Below are positions 1 to 8,387 of a stretch of DNA of 64,000 bases, in pieces. The stretch comes from Thermofilaceae archaeon (GTDB lineage: Archaea; Thermoproteota; Thermoprotei; Thermofilales; Thermofilaceae): contig JAVYQJ010000001.1 of the NCBI GenBank assembly GCA_038731975.1, positions 186,001 through 250,000 of the forward strand, in the 5' to 3' direction. Positions within the stretch are counted from its first letter, which is position 1; each line of letters begins with the position of its first letter. The position numbers were made by a program, and so were the translations under genes. Below the pieces are notes generated by a model. The model was not told the DNA's origin. It was given only the letters and a program-made list of their open reading frames with translations, and did no database searches.

Positions 1-87
1 TGAGCTACTGGAGTAGTACTCAAGGTCGGGTGCAAGGATTCTGACGAGCCCCTCATCGATTTCGATGAGCCTGATGTTGCCAGTCAT
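1..87 (-). CDS. 5' end of a probable tRNA (guanine-26) dimethyltransferase, truncated by window edge
   Basis: Only 29 codons are visible, starting at the ATG on the minus strand at 87 and running off the window. The start overlaps the stop of the next upstream gene as ATGA, which supports a real co-transcribed gene. The visible N-terminus (motif EGLVRILAPDLEYY) resembles the opening of archaeal Trm1, which dimethylates G26 of tRNA using SAM. The catalytic part lies outside the window, so the identification rests on this short match and on the RNA-modification neighbourhood (fibrillarin, Nop5). Confidence 0.5.
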   Translation of the reverse strand, partial: MTGNIRLIEIDEGLVRILAPDLEYYSSSS

Positions 88-989
88 AGAGAGAAAGGTT
101 CCCTTAAGCATTCCTCCAGTTCCTCAGCACGGGCTTCCACTACCTGTCTGCCGACCACTCTAACTTTATCCCCTGTGACGAACAGCGCGTAAGATTTGCA
201 AAGCTTTGCCACTTCCAGTGTGAACTGCTCTTCAAACTCTTCCTCTTCGTAGCTTTTCCTTATGACAAGCTTTGTGCTTGCAATCCCCTTTTCTCTTTTT
301 GCTGCTAGCTGAAACGGGGCTCTCTCGATTGCTAGCCCAACAAACCCTGCTGAAAGAAGCTTACCGTGGATCCTCCTTAACGTGGGATCGCGTATCCTGC
401 CAGTGGGGGTCTGCTCAGAAACTCTGCTCTTCTTGAAATGCTCCCTTATTCCGTTCAGCGATAATTGCTCGAAGGCTTCTTCACCAAACACGCGCAGCAT
501 CTTTTTTGCCACTTCGACTGTTACATCTGAGCGCCCCGTCTCGTATTCGTAGACCATCCTCCTTGTTACTCCCAGAAGGAGCGAAAGATCGCCTAGCGAC
601 ATTCCTTGTTCAAGCCTGCGCTTTCTGATGTACTCGCCCCTCACCTTTACGTACACCCCCCCTCGACTGATGTAGACGAATGGCGGCTTAGCATCGCTGG
701 TCAACTTAAGTAGGGTGGGAGCTGTTATCGAAGGAACCCCTTCAAATGTAACAAGTACATCATCGGGAGCCCCCTCCTCGCAAACAAACAGCGGTGTTAA
801 GTCGAGGGGTATCGATATTCTCTTCAAGTCTGTGACGTACTTCTTGATCTCCTCGATCCCCGGTCTCTCTAAAACTTTGATGGCGAAAGCGTTCTCGCCC
901 TTAACCGCGATCATGTCAAATGAGTATGTGCTACCCTCTTCCCCAACGACTTCGAACCCTGAAGCCTTCAGCTTCTCTTCCAGCCCCAC
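84..989 (-). CDS. Archaeal HTH transcriptional regulator, COG1395 family
   Basis: This 301-residue protein has an N-terminal region of about 110 residues resembling a nuclease-like fold and a central Cro/C1-type helix-turn-helix (about residues 118-170; IRKRRLEQGMSLGDLSLLLG followed by TRRMVYEYETGRSD). The rest is a conserved C-terminal domain. The architecture matches the archaeal COG1395 family of putative regulators, whose targets are unknown. It lies between fibrillarin and a Trm1-like gene on the same strand, so co-expression with RNA-modification genes is likely. The start is the only good ATG before the 38 bp gap to fibrillarin. Confidence 0.8.
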   Translation of the reverse strand: MGLEEKLKASGFEVVGEEGSTYSFDMIAVKGENAFAIKVLERPGIEEIKKYVTDLKRISIPLDLTPLFVCEEGAPDDVLVTFEGVPSITAPTLLKLTSDAKPPFVYISRGGVYVKVRGEYIRKRRLEQGMSLGDLSLLLGVTRRMVYEYETGRSDVTVEVAKKMLRVFGEEAFEQLSLNGIREHFKKSRVSEQTPTGRIRDPTLRRIHGKLLSAGFVGLAIERAPFQLAAKREKGIASTKLVIRKSYEEEEFEEQFTLEVAKLCKSYALFVTGDKVRVVGRQVVEARAEELEECLREPFSL

Positions 990-1027
990 AGCTCTGTGCC
1001 ACTATAATCTGAGGAGGGTTAATGTTT

Positions 1028-1732
1028 TTAGCGGTAACGTGCTACTACGAACGCGTGCGCAATATCGTAGGGCTCTAAGTGAACAACATCGACGATCTCG
1101 AACCCCCTCTCTTCGAGATGGTTGATTTCTCTCTTGTAAGTTTCAGAGGGTTCTTTAGTAACGTCTATGCTCATTGCCTTAATCGCCTGAATAACATAGC
1201 CGCCGGGCTTCAGGAAATACTCGGCGTTGTCTGCCACGATTTTACTCTGAAAGGGTTGGGCTATATCGGCATATATCACGTCAACCATCTCAGTCACTAT
1301 TGAAGCGTACCTGTGCGGGAATCGCGCGTCAGCTAGTATTGGGATTACGTTCCTCCTGTAGGCGGCTACCCGTTCGATGAACTCTCTCATGACTCTGGGG
1401 GCGAATTCTACCCCGTAGAGAATTCCCTCCTCTCCAATGATGTCAGAAACGTGGCTGGGGGTTGTACCTGCAGCCGTTCCGAGGTAGAGCACTTTAGTGC
1501 CAGCCCTAATCGGTACGAGCTTAATTCCTTTCAGGATCGCGCCGGCAAGCTTGCTCCTGTACGGGTTCCACACGCGGAATTCGCGTCCACCGATTTTCAC
1601 AAGCTGCTCACCGTATACTCTGACACCTGGCGCTAAGTTTACTGTCGCAAGCTTGCTTGAACCATCCTCAAACTCAACCCAGTAAACTTGCTCAACGCTT
1701 TCGTGAGCTCTGTAACCGACCGTAGCTACCAT
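1028..1732 (-). CDS. flpA: Fibrillarin-like rRNA/tRNA 2'-O-methyltransferase
   Basis: This 234-residue protein has archaeal fibrillarin length. The SAM-binding motif I is at about residues 81-94 ([14 protein letters not shown]), followed by the acidic [12 protein letters not shown] and ILADARFP motifs and the IYADIAQP segment. Fibrillarin is the catalytic subunit of the archaeal C/D-box sRNP: with Nop5, L7Ae and a guide RNA it methylates ribose 2'-OH groups on rRNA and tRNA. It lies 9 bp after nop5 in the same direction, the standard archaeal pairing. A candidate C/D guide RNA is also encoded in this window near 8.1 kb. Confidence 0.97.
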   Translation of the reverse strand: MVATVGYRAHESVEQVYWVEFEDGSSKLATVNLAPGVRVYGEQLVKIGGREFRVWNPYRSKLAGAILKGIKLVPIRAGTKVLYLGTAAGTTPSHVSDIIGEEGILYGVEFAPRVMREFIERVAAYRRNVIPILADARFPHRYASIVTEMVDVIYADIAQPFQSKIVADNAEYFLKPGGYVIQAIKAMSIDVTKEPSETYKREINHLEERGFEIVDVVHLEPYDIAHAFVVARYR

Positions 1733-1741
1733 ATCACCACC

Positions 1742-2959
1742 TCACTTTCTCCTCCGTTCACCAGGCTTTTTCTCTTTTCGCGCCTCCTTCGGCGGTGCTA
1801 CTCGCTTAGGCGGTTTAGCGTAGAGTGTCTTTATCTCTTGTATCCTTTTTTCCAACTGATCCCTCAACTCGTCAGCTTTGTACTCACCAGTGAAAGCATC
1901 GATTCTCGCAGCTATAGCTAGCTTTGCGGCGAGCGCCCGCGCTATCTTACCCCTCTGCCACTTCGGGGATCTGTGGATTGACGGGTATTGGAAAATCACG
2001 CCGTGCTTCGGTGGTTTACCACCGGTCCTTAAAGCGCGGAAGAGGGCTTTTTCAGCACCCAGAACTTGGATCGTGCTGGCGGGTAACGTAGCTAACTTCT
2101 GTAGTCCACCCGCGAGCGCGATGAGGCGGGCCCCAAGCAACGAGCCCACCAACCCGCGGATGTTTGGTGCGACTTCCATCATGGCCTCATCAATGTATTT
2201 CTCGAGTTTCCTCCTTATTTCGAACAGCTCGAGAGTCACATCGGACAATAGCCTTATGGCGTTAAGATCGAAATCGGTTAGGTCGGCTCCCATGCTGGCC
2301 CTGGCCGAGTCAATCACCTTTTTAGCGACATCCTGCTTGAAACCTAGTTTTACTAGATCCTCGTATCTCATTCTCTCTCTGCTACCAATCCTCGATACGA
2401 GCTTCACGTAGTCTTCATGCTCCTCCAGCAGCTCATCAAGCTCGGGGAAGTGTAGACCGTACCACTCTCTTACTCGTGAGGCAAAGAGGTTTAGGGTCTT
2501 ATTGATGTCGTCGAGAGCCGAGATGGCCTGCGCTATGAAGAGGTCCCTCTTCTCTGCGGCCTTCTTAACCTTCCTTCGTGTTAAAGCGATAGAGACCTTA
2601 TACACCAGCTCGCTGTACGTAGCCTTGTCTAAACGAAACTCCGTAAGGTACTCTGTAAGACGTTCCCTAAATCTCCTGGTAACTGCATTGTTTGGTTCCA
2701 CTCTCACGGTGGCTTTCAACACCTCGCTCAGCCTTTGAGCTTGATCAGGGTCTTCTACAACAAGCTCGCTCACCCCCAGTTCACCAGTCCTCTTTAGCAG
2801 TGCCTCGAGCGTCGGTGGGATACCACCTTCTTCGATTGCGAGGAGCTCTTCTGCTGCAGCGTCAGGATCTTCCGGGAGCCTCTCGAAGGTTAGAACTTTT
2901 CCACTTTCATCCAGTAAAGCAAAGACAGCAGGGGTGCAAACGAGGTAGCCTCGCATCAC
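1742..2959 (-). CDS. nop5: C/D-box sRNP core protein Nop5 (Nop56/58 family)
   Basis: This 405-residue protein carries the Nop N-terminal domain, a coiled coil and the Nop RNP-binding domain. The Nop signature is at about residues 265-350, including LVGSLLGARLIALAGGLQKL, the GAEKALFRAL helix and the GVIFQYPSIHRSPKWQRGKI segment. A basic C-terminal tail (KKPGERRRK) follows, as is usual. Nop5 bridges L7Ae-bound guide RNA and fibrillarin. It is the first gene of the minus-strand run nop5-flpA-COG1395. Initiation could be at either of the first two Met codons. Confidence 0.97.
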   Translation of the reverse strand: MMRGYLVCTPAVFALLDESGKVLTFERLPEDPDAAAEELLAIEEGGIPPTLEALLKRTGELGVSELVVEDPDQAQRLSEVLKATVRVEPNNAVTRRFRERLTEYLTEFRLDKATYSELVYKVSIALTRRKVKKAAEKRDLFIAQAISALDDINKTLNLFASRVREWYGLHFPELDELLEEHEDYVKLVSRIGSRERMRYEDLVKLGFKQDVAKKVIDSARASMGADLTDFDLNAIRLLSDVTLELFEIRRKLEKYIDEAMMEVAPNIRGLVGSLLGARLIALAGGLQKLATLPASTIQVLGAEKALFRALRTGGKPPKHGVIFQYPSIHRSPKWQRGKIARALAAKLAIAARIDAFTGEYKADELRDQLEKRIQEIKTLYAKPPKRVAPPKEARKEKKPGERRRK

Positions 2960-3066
2960 CTATCGCCTGCGCTAGTGTGCCAGCCTATGTTTTTAAACTT
3001 GCTTTTTAGCCGATCTTCCCCAGCTGCTGAATCCTTAATAAGGTAGTATCGTGAAGCCACTTCGGT

Positions 3067-3756
3067 ATGTTCCGAAGCGCTGTGGTAAAACTGGGGGGTC
3101 ACGTCCTCTTCGATGGAGCGGAGCTTAACCTAGAGTACCTTCGCGGCCTTAAGGAAGCTCTGAATGGGGCTCTTCAGCTCTACGATTGTATAGCCGTTAC
3201 TGTTGGCGGCGGTGAAATCGCCCGCAAGTACATTGGCTGGGGTCGAAGCCTAGGGTTGAACGAGTCAACCCTCGATGTCATTGGACTCAGATTGGCAGCG
3301 GTCAATGCTGCGTTATTATGGGCCTACTTTCATAACGTCGCGCCCCCTCAAATACCCTCCTCCCTGCACGAAGCTGTGGCAGCGCTACCAGTTTGGAAGG
3401 TGATTTTTGTCGGTGGGCTCCAGCCAGCACAGTCAACAACGACAGTAGCTGCTCTCCTAGCTGAGGCTTTAAACGCGGAGAAGCTAGTTATTGCTACCGA
3501 CGTGGACGGTGTATACGACGATGACCCTAAGAGGAACCCCCATGCGAGAAGGTTCGACGAGGTTGCTGTGAGCGACATCGAGAGGATTTTTACCGGGAAT
3601 CTCGTGGCCGGCGGGTATCGTCTCCTAGACCCTATGACTCTCTCGATCATAAGGAGAAGCAAAGTTAACACTTTTGTTATATCAGGTAAACCTCCAAGCA
3701 ATATCTTACGTGCATTAAGGGGAGAACGTATTGGCACCAGAATAATTCCATATTGA
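3067..3756 (+). CDS. pyrH: Archaeal-type UMP kinase
   Basis: This 229-residue amino-acid-kinase-fold protein has an N-terminal KLGGHVLFDG nucleotide loop, VTVGGGEIARKYI, the FVGGLQPAQSTTTVAALLAE segment and ATDVDGVYDDDPKRNPHARR. It matches archaeal UMP kinases in length and motifs; these phosphorylate UMP to UDP in pyrimidine synthesis in the cytoplasm. It is divergently transcribed from nop5 with about 107 bp between them. A less specific amino acid kinase is the alternative, but the GGxQPxQST signature favours UMP kinase. Confidence 0.9.
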   Translation: MFRSAVVKLGGHVLFDGAELNLEYLRGLKEALNGALQLYDCIAVTVGGGEIARKYIGWGRSLGLNESTLDVIGLRLAAVNAALLWAYFHNVAPPQIPSSLHEAVAALPVWKVIFVGGLQPAQSTTTVAALLAEALNAEKLVIATDVDGVYDDDPKRNPHARRFDEVAVSDIERIFTGNLVAGGYRLLDPMTLSIIRRSKVNTFVISGKPPSNILRALRGERIGTRIIPY

Positions 3757-3901
3757 GGACTAGATTTAAAGGCGTCTTTACTCCGCCTTCTTACCGACAT
3801 TACGGCTCGCTTTCATGCTCCCGCGTTTCGACCATCATCCTACAAACATGGGTTAATCTTCAGCATTATTTTTCCTTGATTTGGAGACGGCTACGTGAGA
3901 A

Positions 3902-4001
3902 TGGTGCGGCCGCCGGGATTTGAACCCGGGTCGTCCGTGCGGCTGATGCCGCGCTCCGGCGCGGAGGGCCGGCGCCCTAGTCCAGACTAGGCGACGGCCG
4001 C
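3902..4001 (-). tRNA. tRNA-Gly(UCC) with 21-nt insertion in the variable region
   Basis: Read on the minus strand, a 7-bp acceptor stem (GCGGCCG/CGGCCGC), D arm, anticodon stem CCGGC/GCCGG, T arm CCGGG-TTCAAAT-CCCGG and encoded ACCA are all present. The anticodon loop CCTCCGC gives anticodon UCC, with C rather than U at position 33. After the anticodon stem an extra 21 nt (3935-3955, containing the hairpin GCGGC-ATCA-GCCGC) separates it from a normal 5-nt variable loop. I read this as a non-canonical archaeal intron. A near copy with anticodon CCC lies at 9365-9464 in opposite orientation. Confidence 0.88.
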
Positions 4002-4106
4002 TCATATCAGGGTACCGTCTAGAGCTTAAATGGGTTACTATGCAGGGGGCTCTCTATGGTTTCTATACACGCGAGCTTTTTAAAGAGCTGTGCAGGAGCA
4101 TTCCGA

Positions 4107-4514
4107 ATGCGGAGAGTTCACTTGTACAGACCCCCCACGGGAGTTGCGGTGCTTGAGGTTGGTAAAGATCGAGCTGTCACGATGATAGACCTATTTATAG
4201 CTGGCATAAAAGTCATCGATCATGCTAAAGCTTATAAGAAATATGAAAGGCAGTTTCAAGTTATAAGTAATACACTTAAAATGTTAGGTTTCAATCCTGA
4301 AAAATTCTATGAAGAAAGATTGCTCCTCAAATTTAAGGGAAGGACAATCCTATGTTCCTTGTACAGTAGTGGATCACCACAAATCGTAAAGTATGCAGCA
4401 TTAGCGACATTCTCGCCTGGCGCGTTATCAAGAGTGGTGCGGAGAATCGAGAGCTGTGGATGGAAAAGGAAAGTGATGCTCGAGCTTAAGTCAAGGAAAA
4501 CAGCCCGCACGTAG
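4107..4514 (+). CDS. Hypothetical protein, A+T-rich gene
   Basis: I do not recognise this family. The chosen ATG at 4107 gives 135 residues; an upstream ATG at 4056 would add 17 residues but runs through probable promoter sequence. The product is basic, with a central segment rich in Lys/Tyr (AKAYKKYERQF) and a C-terminal basic helix (CGWKRKVMLELKSRKTART). No membrane segment or zinc motif is visible. Base composition is clearly more A+T-rich than its neighbours, which may mean recent acquisition or weak constraint. It stands alone between a tRNA and a G+C-rich non-coding stretch. Confidence 0.55.
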   Translation: MRRVHLYRPPTGVAVLEVGKDRAVTMIDLFIAGIKVIDHAKAYKKYERQFQVISNTLKMLGFNPEKFYEERLLLKFKGRTILCSLYSSGSPQIVKYAALATFSPGALSRVVRRIESCGWKRKVMLELKSRKTART

Positions 4515-4771
4515 TTGGTCCCAACTTTTGTCCTTGGAAGATCATGGAGCCAACCGCGCTTTAGGGCGGCAGCTTACTCGCCCACTTCCCGACGCCTTTG
4601 GGGGGCTGCCTCACGATAGTACTTCAGTTGAAGGGAGGCTGGCCCGAAAGCCTGCATAGCCCCAGTCGTCGAGCGAGCCGGGATGCGGAGCACTTTACTA
4701 TTTCTTCACCTTTTATTCCCCTTTCCTAGATTGGCTCTTTAGCATGTGTGCAGCATTGATTCGCTCCGCCG
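4515..4771. other. G+C-rich non-coding stretch with several inverted repeats
   Basis: No convincing ORF lies here. The first bases hold a short palindrome (GTTGGTCCCAAC) followed by a T-run, a possible terminator of the preceding gene. Next is a structured-looking block of about 160 nt: GGCAGC near 4567 can pair with GCTGCC near 4606, and AGGCT pairs with AGCCT around a GGCCCGAA loop. I could not match it to RNase P RNA, SRP RNA or a C/D guide by conserved motifs. It could be an unrecognised ncRNA on either strand. Confidence 0.3.
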
Positions 4772-5644
4772 TTATACTGACTGAGCTACCACGCCGTATC
4801 CTTTCACAATTTCTATCGTTTCGAATCCGGCCGCTCTTAATCTACGTACAACACCCGCTTGTATGTTCAACCCCCGATGCTTTCCCGGCCAACCTGTGTA
4901 GTGGAAGACTCTAGCCCCTTTTTTCAGCACTCGGCGCAATCTTCTGTAGAATTCGAGGCTGTAAAGTTCTCCGGCGAGAGAGAACCGTGGTGGATCGTGG
5001 ACGGCGGCGTCGAAAAAGTTCTCAGGTAGCTCTTCAAGGACCTCGAAAGCGTCTCCGAGAATTATCGTTATGCTGGGGCTAGCAAGTAGGTGGCTCCAGG
5101 GGTTAAATTCTGCAATCTGAAGCACAGCAGGGTCCTTCTCAATCGTGACAACGGTTGCGCCGCGAAGCGCCGCGTGGGACGCGGTGTACCCTAAGCCCGT
5201 GCAAATATCGAGAACGACGCTTCCGCTTCGCACTCTCAACTTGTCGACCTTGCGCTTTGCATCACTCCACGGATCGGTATTCTCAATGTTATGCATGTGT
5301 ATCCCAGATATTTCGAGCGTGGGCGCTTTACCTTCACCCACATTTCTGAGTTTGTAGTAACGCCCCTCGTGGAAGAATGCGACCTTCTCAAGGCCCTCCT
5401 TCGACAGGAAGAACACGTGTGTTGCATCCCCCGCGGCGGCCGCTTTTTCCATCTCCTCGAGAGGTACCGAGAAAGAGCCCAGCCTCACTTCGTCCCCCTC
5501 GATCGCGGCTTCGATTAAACTTTTACCAAGGTTGACGCTCTGGGTGAGACGCCTCTCTCCTCTTCTAAGAAGTATCCCCTTGATCTCTTCTAAGCTTAAC
5601 GCGTATCCGAGCCTAGGACAGTAAACAAAGCAGTTCAGCGGCAT
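4772..5644 (-). CDS. SAM-dependent methyltransferase, archaeal COG2521 family
   Basis: This 290-residue protein has an N-terminal domain of about 125 residues and a Rossmann methyltransferase domain: motif I VLDICTGLGYTASHAALRGA (about residues 144-163), motif II VVTIEKDP, ILGDAFEVL, and the catalytic-type motif VHDPPRFSLAGELYS. The pattern matches archaeal COG2521, predicted methyltransferases whose substrate I cannot name. It starts directly after the KaiC-associated regulator with no gap, so kaiC, regulator and methyltransferase form one minus-strand operon. Confidence 0.8.
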   Translation of the reverse strand: MPLNCFVYCPRLGYALSLEEIKGILLRRGERRLTQSVNLGKSLIEAAIEGDEVRLGSFSVPLEEMEKAAAAGDATHVFFLSKEGLEKVAFFHEGRYYKLRNVGEGKAPTLEISGIHMHNIENTDPWSDAKRKVDKLRVRSGSVVLDICTGLGYTASHAALRGATVVTIEKDPAVLQIAEFNPWSHLLASPSITIILGDAFEVLEELPENFFDAAVHDPPRFSLAGELYSLEFYRRLRRVLKKGARVFHYTGWPGKHRGLNIQAGVVRRLRAAGFETIEIVKGYGVVAQSV

Positions 5645-6127
5645 TCAGGATAGCTCCCTTACTAGCTCTTCAGCAAGCTTTCGAGCTCTACTCAGCTTCT
5701 CCTCCAAAGCCTTCTTCGCAGCCTCTAAGCTTCTCACGGTAGATTCAAGCTCGGCTACTCGACGCTCGAGTTCTGGGCTAGTCTTTGATAGATGGCTGGG
5801 TATTTCGAGTTTTACACCGTCCCGCAGGAACTTCTGGTAGGTTTCCTCAATGAGCTTAGCAGCCTCCGTTTTCCCGGTTAGGTGCCTCCGAATCGTAGCT
5901 TCGCTTCGACCTAAATCCTCAGCGATCTGCTCCACAGTCATGCCAGCCCTAGATCTTGCCAGAGCTCCCGCGGCTACCGCGAGGCTATCGATCCAAGTCA
6001 ACCTCTCCGTGCTTTCCCTGATCTTTTGTAGCACATCCTCGCGAAGGAGCGTGGCCACGATCAGCGCAGTCTCTAGCTTGTGTATGTCCGTACGCGACAC
6101 CGGTTTAAGAGGGATTTCCTCGCTCAT
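5645..6127 (-). CDS. KaiC-associated HTH regulator (COG1318-like)
   Basis: From the ATG at 6127 the product is 160 residues. An HTH spans roughly residues 65-95 ([24 protein letters not shown]) and the last 45 residues form a heptad-rich coiled coil ([20 protein letters not shown]). The family is typically found next to KaiC-type ATPases in archaea. The start overlaps the stop of the KaiC gene by 4 bp (ATGA), so the longer upstream start is less likely. It probably regulates, or is translated with, the ATPase; the DNA target is unknown. Confidence 0.78.
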   Translation of the reverse strand: MSEEIPLKPVSRTDIHKLETALIVATLLREDVLQKIRESTERLTWIDSLAVAAGALARSRAGMTVEQIAEDLGRSEATIRRHLTGKTEAAKLIEETYQKFLRDGVKLEIPSHLSKTSPELERRVAELESTVRSLEAAKKALEEKLSRARKLAEELVRELS

Positions 6128-6915
6128 TCTCCCTCCACCTCGAAGGTGCGACCCCTCCATTTAAGCACTTTATTAGGATAGACTATGATGCCCTTATCGG
6201 TTATTTCGAACATATGGCGGCGCATGCTGTGCGAGGTGCCCCTCATCTTCCAAACAATCAAGCTCCTTTTCAATTCCCCGTCTACTTCGTCGAGATCGAG
6301 GCGTACGATACCGTCGGCGGCGTGCTCCACGCCGGGGCCACCGAACCCCCTCTCCCCAACGCTGACCTGAGACACTAAAATAGACGTACAACCGAGACCC
6401 GACAAGACCCTCTTCAAGGTCATTACGACAGAGCGTGCTACAGCGGGCTTCGTCAGGTAGAGTGTTGTGACGGAGTCTATGACTACCCGCTGCGCTTTGA
6501 GATCCTTGATAGCGTCTCTAACTACATCAATGAAGGAGGGGATGTCGTCTACGCTCTTCACTACATACTTCTCACGCTTGGCGTACTCGCCTACGCCCCC
6601 CGTGAACGCATCGACGATAGCGAAGAGCCCCTCCGCCTCGTACTTGCGCACGTCCCAGCCGAAATTCATCATGTTCGCGATTATCTGCGCAGGATGCTCT
6701 TCAAGCGCTACTAATACACCAGGCTCCCCCTTCGTTAAACCATAGTAGAGGAACTGCTGGCCGAAAATGCTTTTTCCCGTTCCCGGCCCCCCAGAGAGCA
6801 GAACAACATTGCGAAAGGGTATTCCGCCGTTTAGAATCTCGTCTAAGCCCGGGATACCCGATTCAACTCTCCGGATTCGCCTCTCCGGTTTAGGGGTCTC
6901 CTCCTCGAACGCCAT
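6124..6915 (-). CDS. KaiC/RecA-superfamily ATPase, single KaiC domain
   Basis: The product is 263 residues from the ATG at 6915; the upstream in-frame ATG at 7002 would overlap the divergent gene. Walker A is [13 protein letters not shown] (about residues 37-49), catalytic Glu pair in VALEEHP, Walker B-like [11 protein letters not shown], and sensor segment [17 protein letters not shown]. It belongs to COG0467, RadA/KaiC-like ATPases without the clock function of cyanobacterial KaiC. It heads an operon with a regulator and a methyltransferase. The role in archaea is unresolved; signalling or motility-linked scaffolding has been proposed for relatives. Confidence 0.85.
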   Translation of the reverse strand: MAFEEETPKPERRIRRVESGIPGLDEILNGGIPFRNVVLLSGGPGTGKSIFGQQFLYYGLTKGEPGVLVALEEHPAQIIANMMNFGWDVRKYEAEGLFAIVDAFTGGVGEYAKREKYVVKSVDDIPSFIDVVRDAIKDLKAQRVVIDSVTTLYLTKPAVARSVVMTLKRVLSGLGCTSILVSQVSVGERGFGGPGVEHAADGIVRLDLDEVDGELKRSLIVWKMRGTSHSMRRHMFEITDKGIIVYPNKVLKWRGRTFEVEGE

Positions 6916-7034
6916 CTGGTCAAAGAGAAGGATGCTCTTTTTATCCCTACCTTTAAGGTGAGATGAAGTGTGAGGTTTGGGCTCATGGGCAAGCAGGCAC
7001 AAGATATTTTAGAACGAATGCAACGAGCGTACGT

Positions 7035-8057
7035 ATGTCGCTGGGAACGAGCGAGTACCTCAATACGATTGAAGCTATGAGGAGGACGTTTAAGGTCGCG
7101 ACATCAACTAACGATTGGCTAGGATTACCGATCACGATATTTAAAGTGGGCGGTAAGGAGGAGCCGGCTGTACTGGTAACAGCGGGTGCCTCGGGTGTGG
7201 AAGTCGCTGGCGTTTATGCTGCTCTAGAGCTTCTAGTCCAGGTCGACATAGAGAGGACGACTTACATTCTACCTTCGCGGGATCCAACTGGTCTGCACGA
7301 AGCCTCTTTTATTTTAAGCAGAATGCTCGGAGACCAGGTTGAGGTTCGATCGCTTGACGACATCAGGAGGATTCTGAAAGACAGCGGAGTGGAAACATTG
7401 ATAGATGATGGCGAGCTCTTCCTGGCTCTTACAAAGGGGGTTGGAATCGCTGTGGGATCGCAAATGGATGCCTATGAGGTACTAAACTGCCTCCGGTCGA
7501 GGATTCGCAAGGAAGGATTAAGCGATGCGCTGGAGGGCTACAGGATACTCATAGCCTCGCAGCTGCCTCAGGTTGAGGGGGTTGGCAGCCTTAACCGCTT
7601 CTTGACTGTGGTAGTTCAGAACGGCGAAGTTTTGACGTACGATGACTTAGATCGTGCCGAAATCCCCGAAGTCGCTCTCCTTCGAGAGTTTATCGAGAAG
7701 CAGGAGCTGGGCTTGGTCATTGACCTTCACGAAACGAAATGCCCCGGCTTCTACGCAATTACGAGCGATCCCCCCTCAAGCGCTGAAAGCACAATCCTCT
7801 ACCTAGTCCTAGATCAGGTCGTCAGAAGAGGGGTGAGCGTCGCTGATCCGGAGCTAATCAAGAGGCAAGGGTTGAGCAGCGTTAGTGAGGGTGTCGGGTA
7901 CGGAAAGGGTGTGTGTGGCCTCGTGGATTTCGCAGCTCCGAAGTCGTACGCGCTTGCTCTTGCAGCCCCGTTCCACGCGCCGCTAGATGAACGAATTAGC
8001 GCACTCATGGTCGCAACACTTTCAGCGTTGAACGCATTCATCGTGACATCTCTGTGA
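7035..8057 (+). CDS. M14/succinylglutamate-desuccinylase-like protein with degenerate metal site
   Basis: The product is 340 residues from the ATG at 7035 (an earlier start at 6963 overlaps the KaiC upstream region). The segment VTAGASGVEVAGVYAALELL aligns by pattern with the carboxypeptidase-type motif AGxHGxExxG, but the first zinc ligand His is replaced by Ser while Glu remains. PSRDPTGL resembles the RNPDG substrate motif and VIDLHETK resembles the second His motif. I infer an M14-like fold that has lost at least one zinc ligand, so peptidase or deacylase activity is doubtful. It is divergent from kaiC. Confidence 0.5.
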   Translation: MSLGTSEYLNTIEAMRRTFKVATSTNDWLGLPITIFKVGGKEEPAVLVTAGASGVEVAGVYAALELLVQVDIERTTYILPSRDPTGLHEASFILSRMLGDQVEVRSLDDIRRILKDSGVETLIDDGELFLALTKGVGIAVGSQMDAYEVLNCLRSRIRKEGLSDALEGYRILIASQLPQVEGVGSLNRFLTVVVQNGEVLTYDDLDRAEIPEVALLREFIEKQELGLVIDLHETKCPGFYAITSDPPSSAESTILYLVLDQVVRRGVSVADPELIKRQGLSSVSEGVGYGKGVCGLVDFAAPKSYALALAAPFHAPLDERISALMVATLSALNAFIVTSL

Positions 8058-8104
8058 ACGATCCATGCGCTACGTTTTTATCCGCGCTGCAGATCCATTT
8101 CTAA

Positions 8105-8165
8105 GGAGCGATGAAGAAATCGCATTACGGCCTGATCCTGATGAAGCGAGCAGCCACGGAGCTCC
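8105..8165 (+). ncRNA. Candidate C/D-box sRNA, D guide complementary to 23S rRNA
   Basis: The order of elements is a terminal stem GGAGC (8105-8109) with GCTCC (8161-8165), box C GATGA (8110-8114), a 17-nt spacer, box D' CTGA (8132-8135), box C' TGATGA (8139-8144), a 12-nt guide and box D as CGGA (8157-8160) instead of CTGA. The 12-nt spacing before D is standard. Ten guide bases pair perfectly with GGCTGCTCGC at 31060-31069 in the 23S gene; the fifth base upstream of D selects the U at 31063. The imperfect D box is the main doubt. Confidence 0.55.
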
Positions 8166-8222
8166 GCATGTGTCCTTGCGCTCTTAGAACAAGTTTATGA
8201 ATGGAGGGCTGAAAGGCGCCCA

Positions 8223-8387
8223 ATGACTAAATGGGTTCTCCAGTGCACGGTATGCGGCGAGAAGAGAGTGCTTGACGTGGGGTTCGATCTGAGCGAGTTT
8301 AAACAGCTTCACGTGTATTGCAAAAACTGTAAAGCCACGAGGCCCCATCTTATACTCGGAGTGAGCGAGGAAACGATCAGTCTCTAA
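8223..8387 (+). CDS. Small zinc-ribbon protein (54 aa)
   Basis: An ATG at 8223 opens a 54-codon ORF with two CxxC knuckles: CTVC at residues 8-11 and CKNC at 33-36, spaced as in a zinc ribbon. The rest is short beta-strand-like sequence ending LGVSEETISL. Such stand-alone ribbons are common in archaea and often bind nucleic acid or join larger complexes; I cannot assign one. Its last 11 bases overlap the stop of the convergent PRC-barrel gene. Confidence 0.72.
   Translation: MTKWVLQCTVCGEKRVLDVGFDLSEFKQLHVYCKNCKATRPHLILGVSEETISL

Noticed and set aside
4515-4771. SRP (7S) RNA
   Set aside because: The S-domain GGAAGG-GCAGC type motifs and the expected ~300-nt length are missing.
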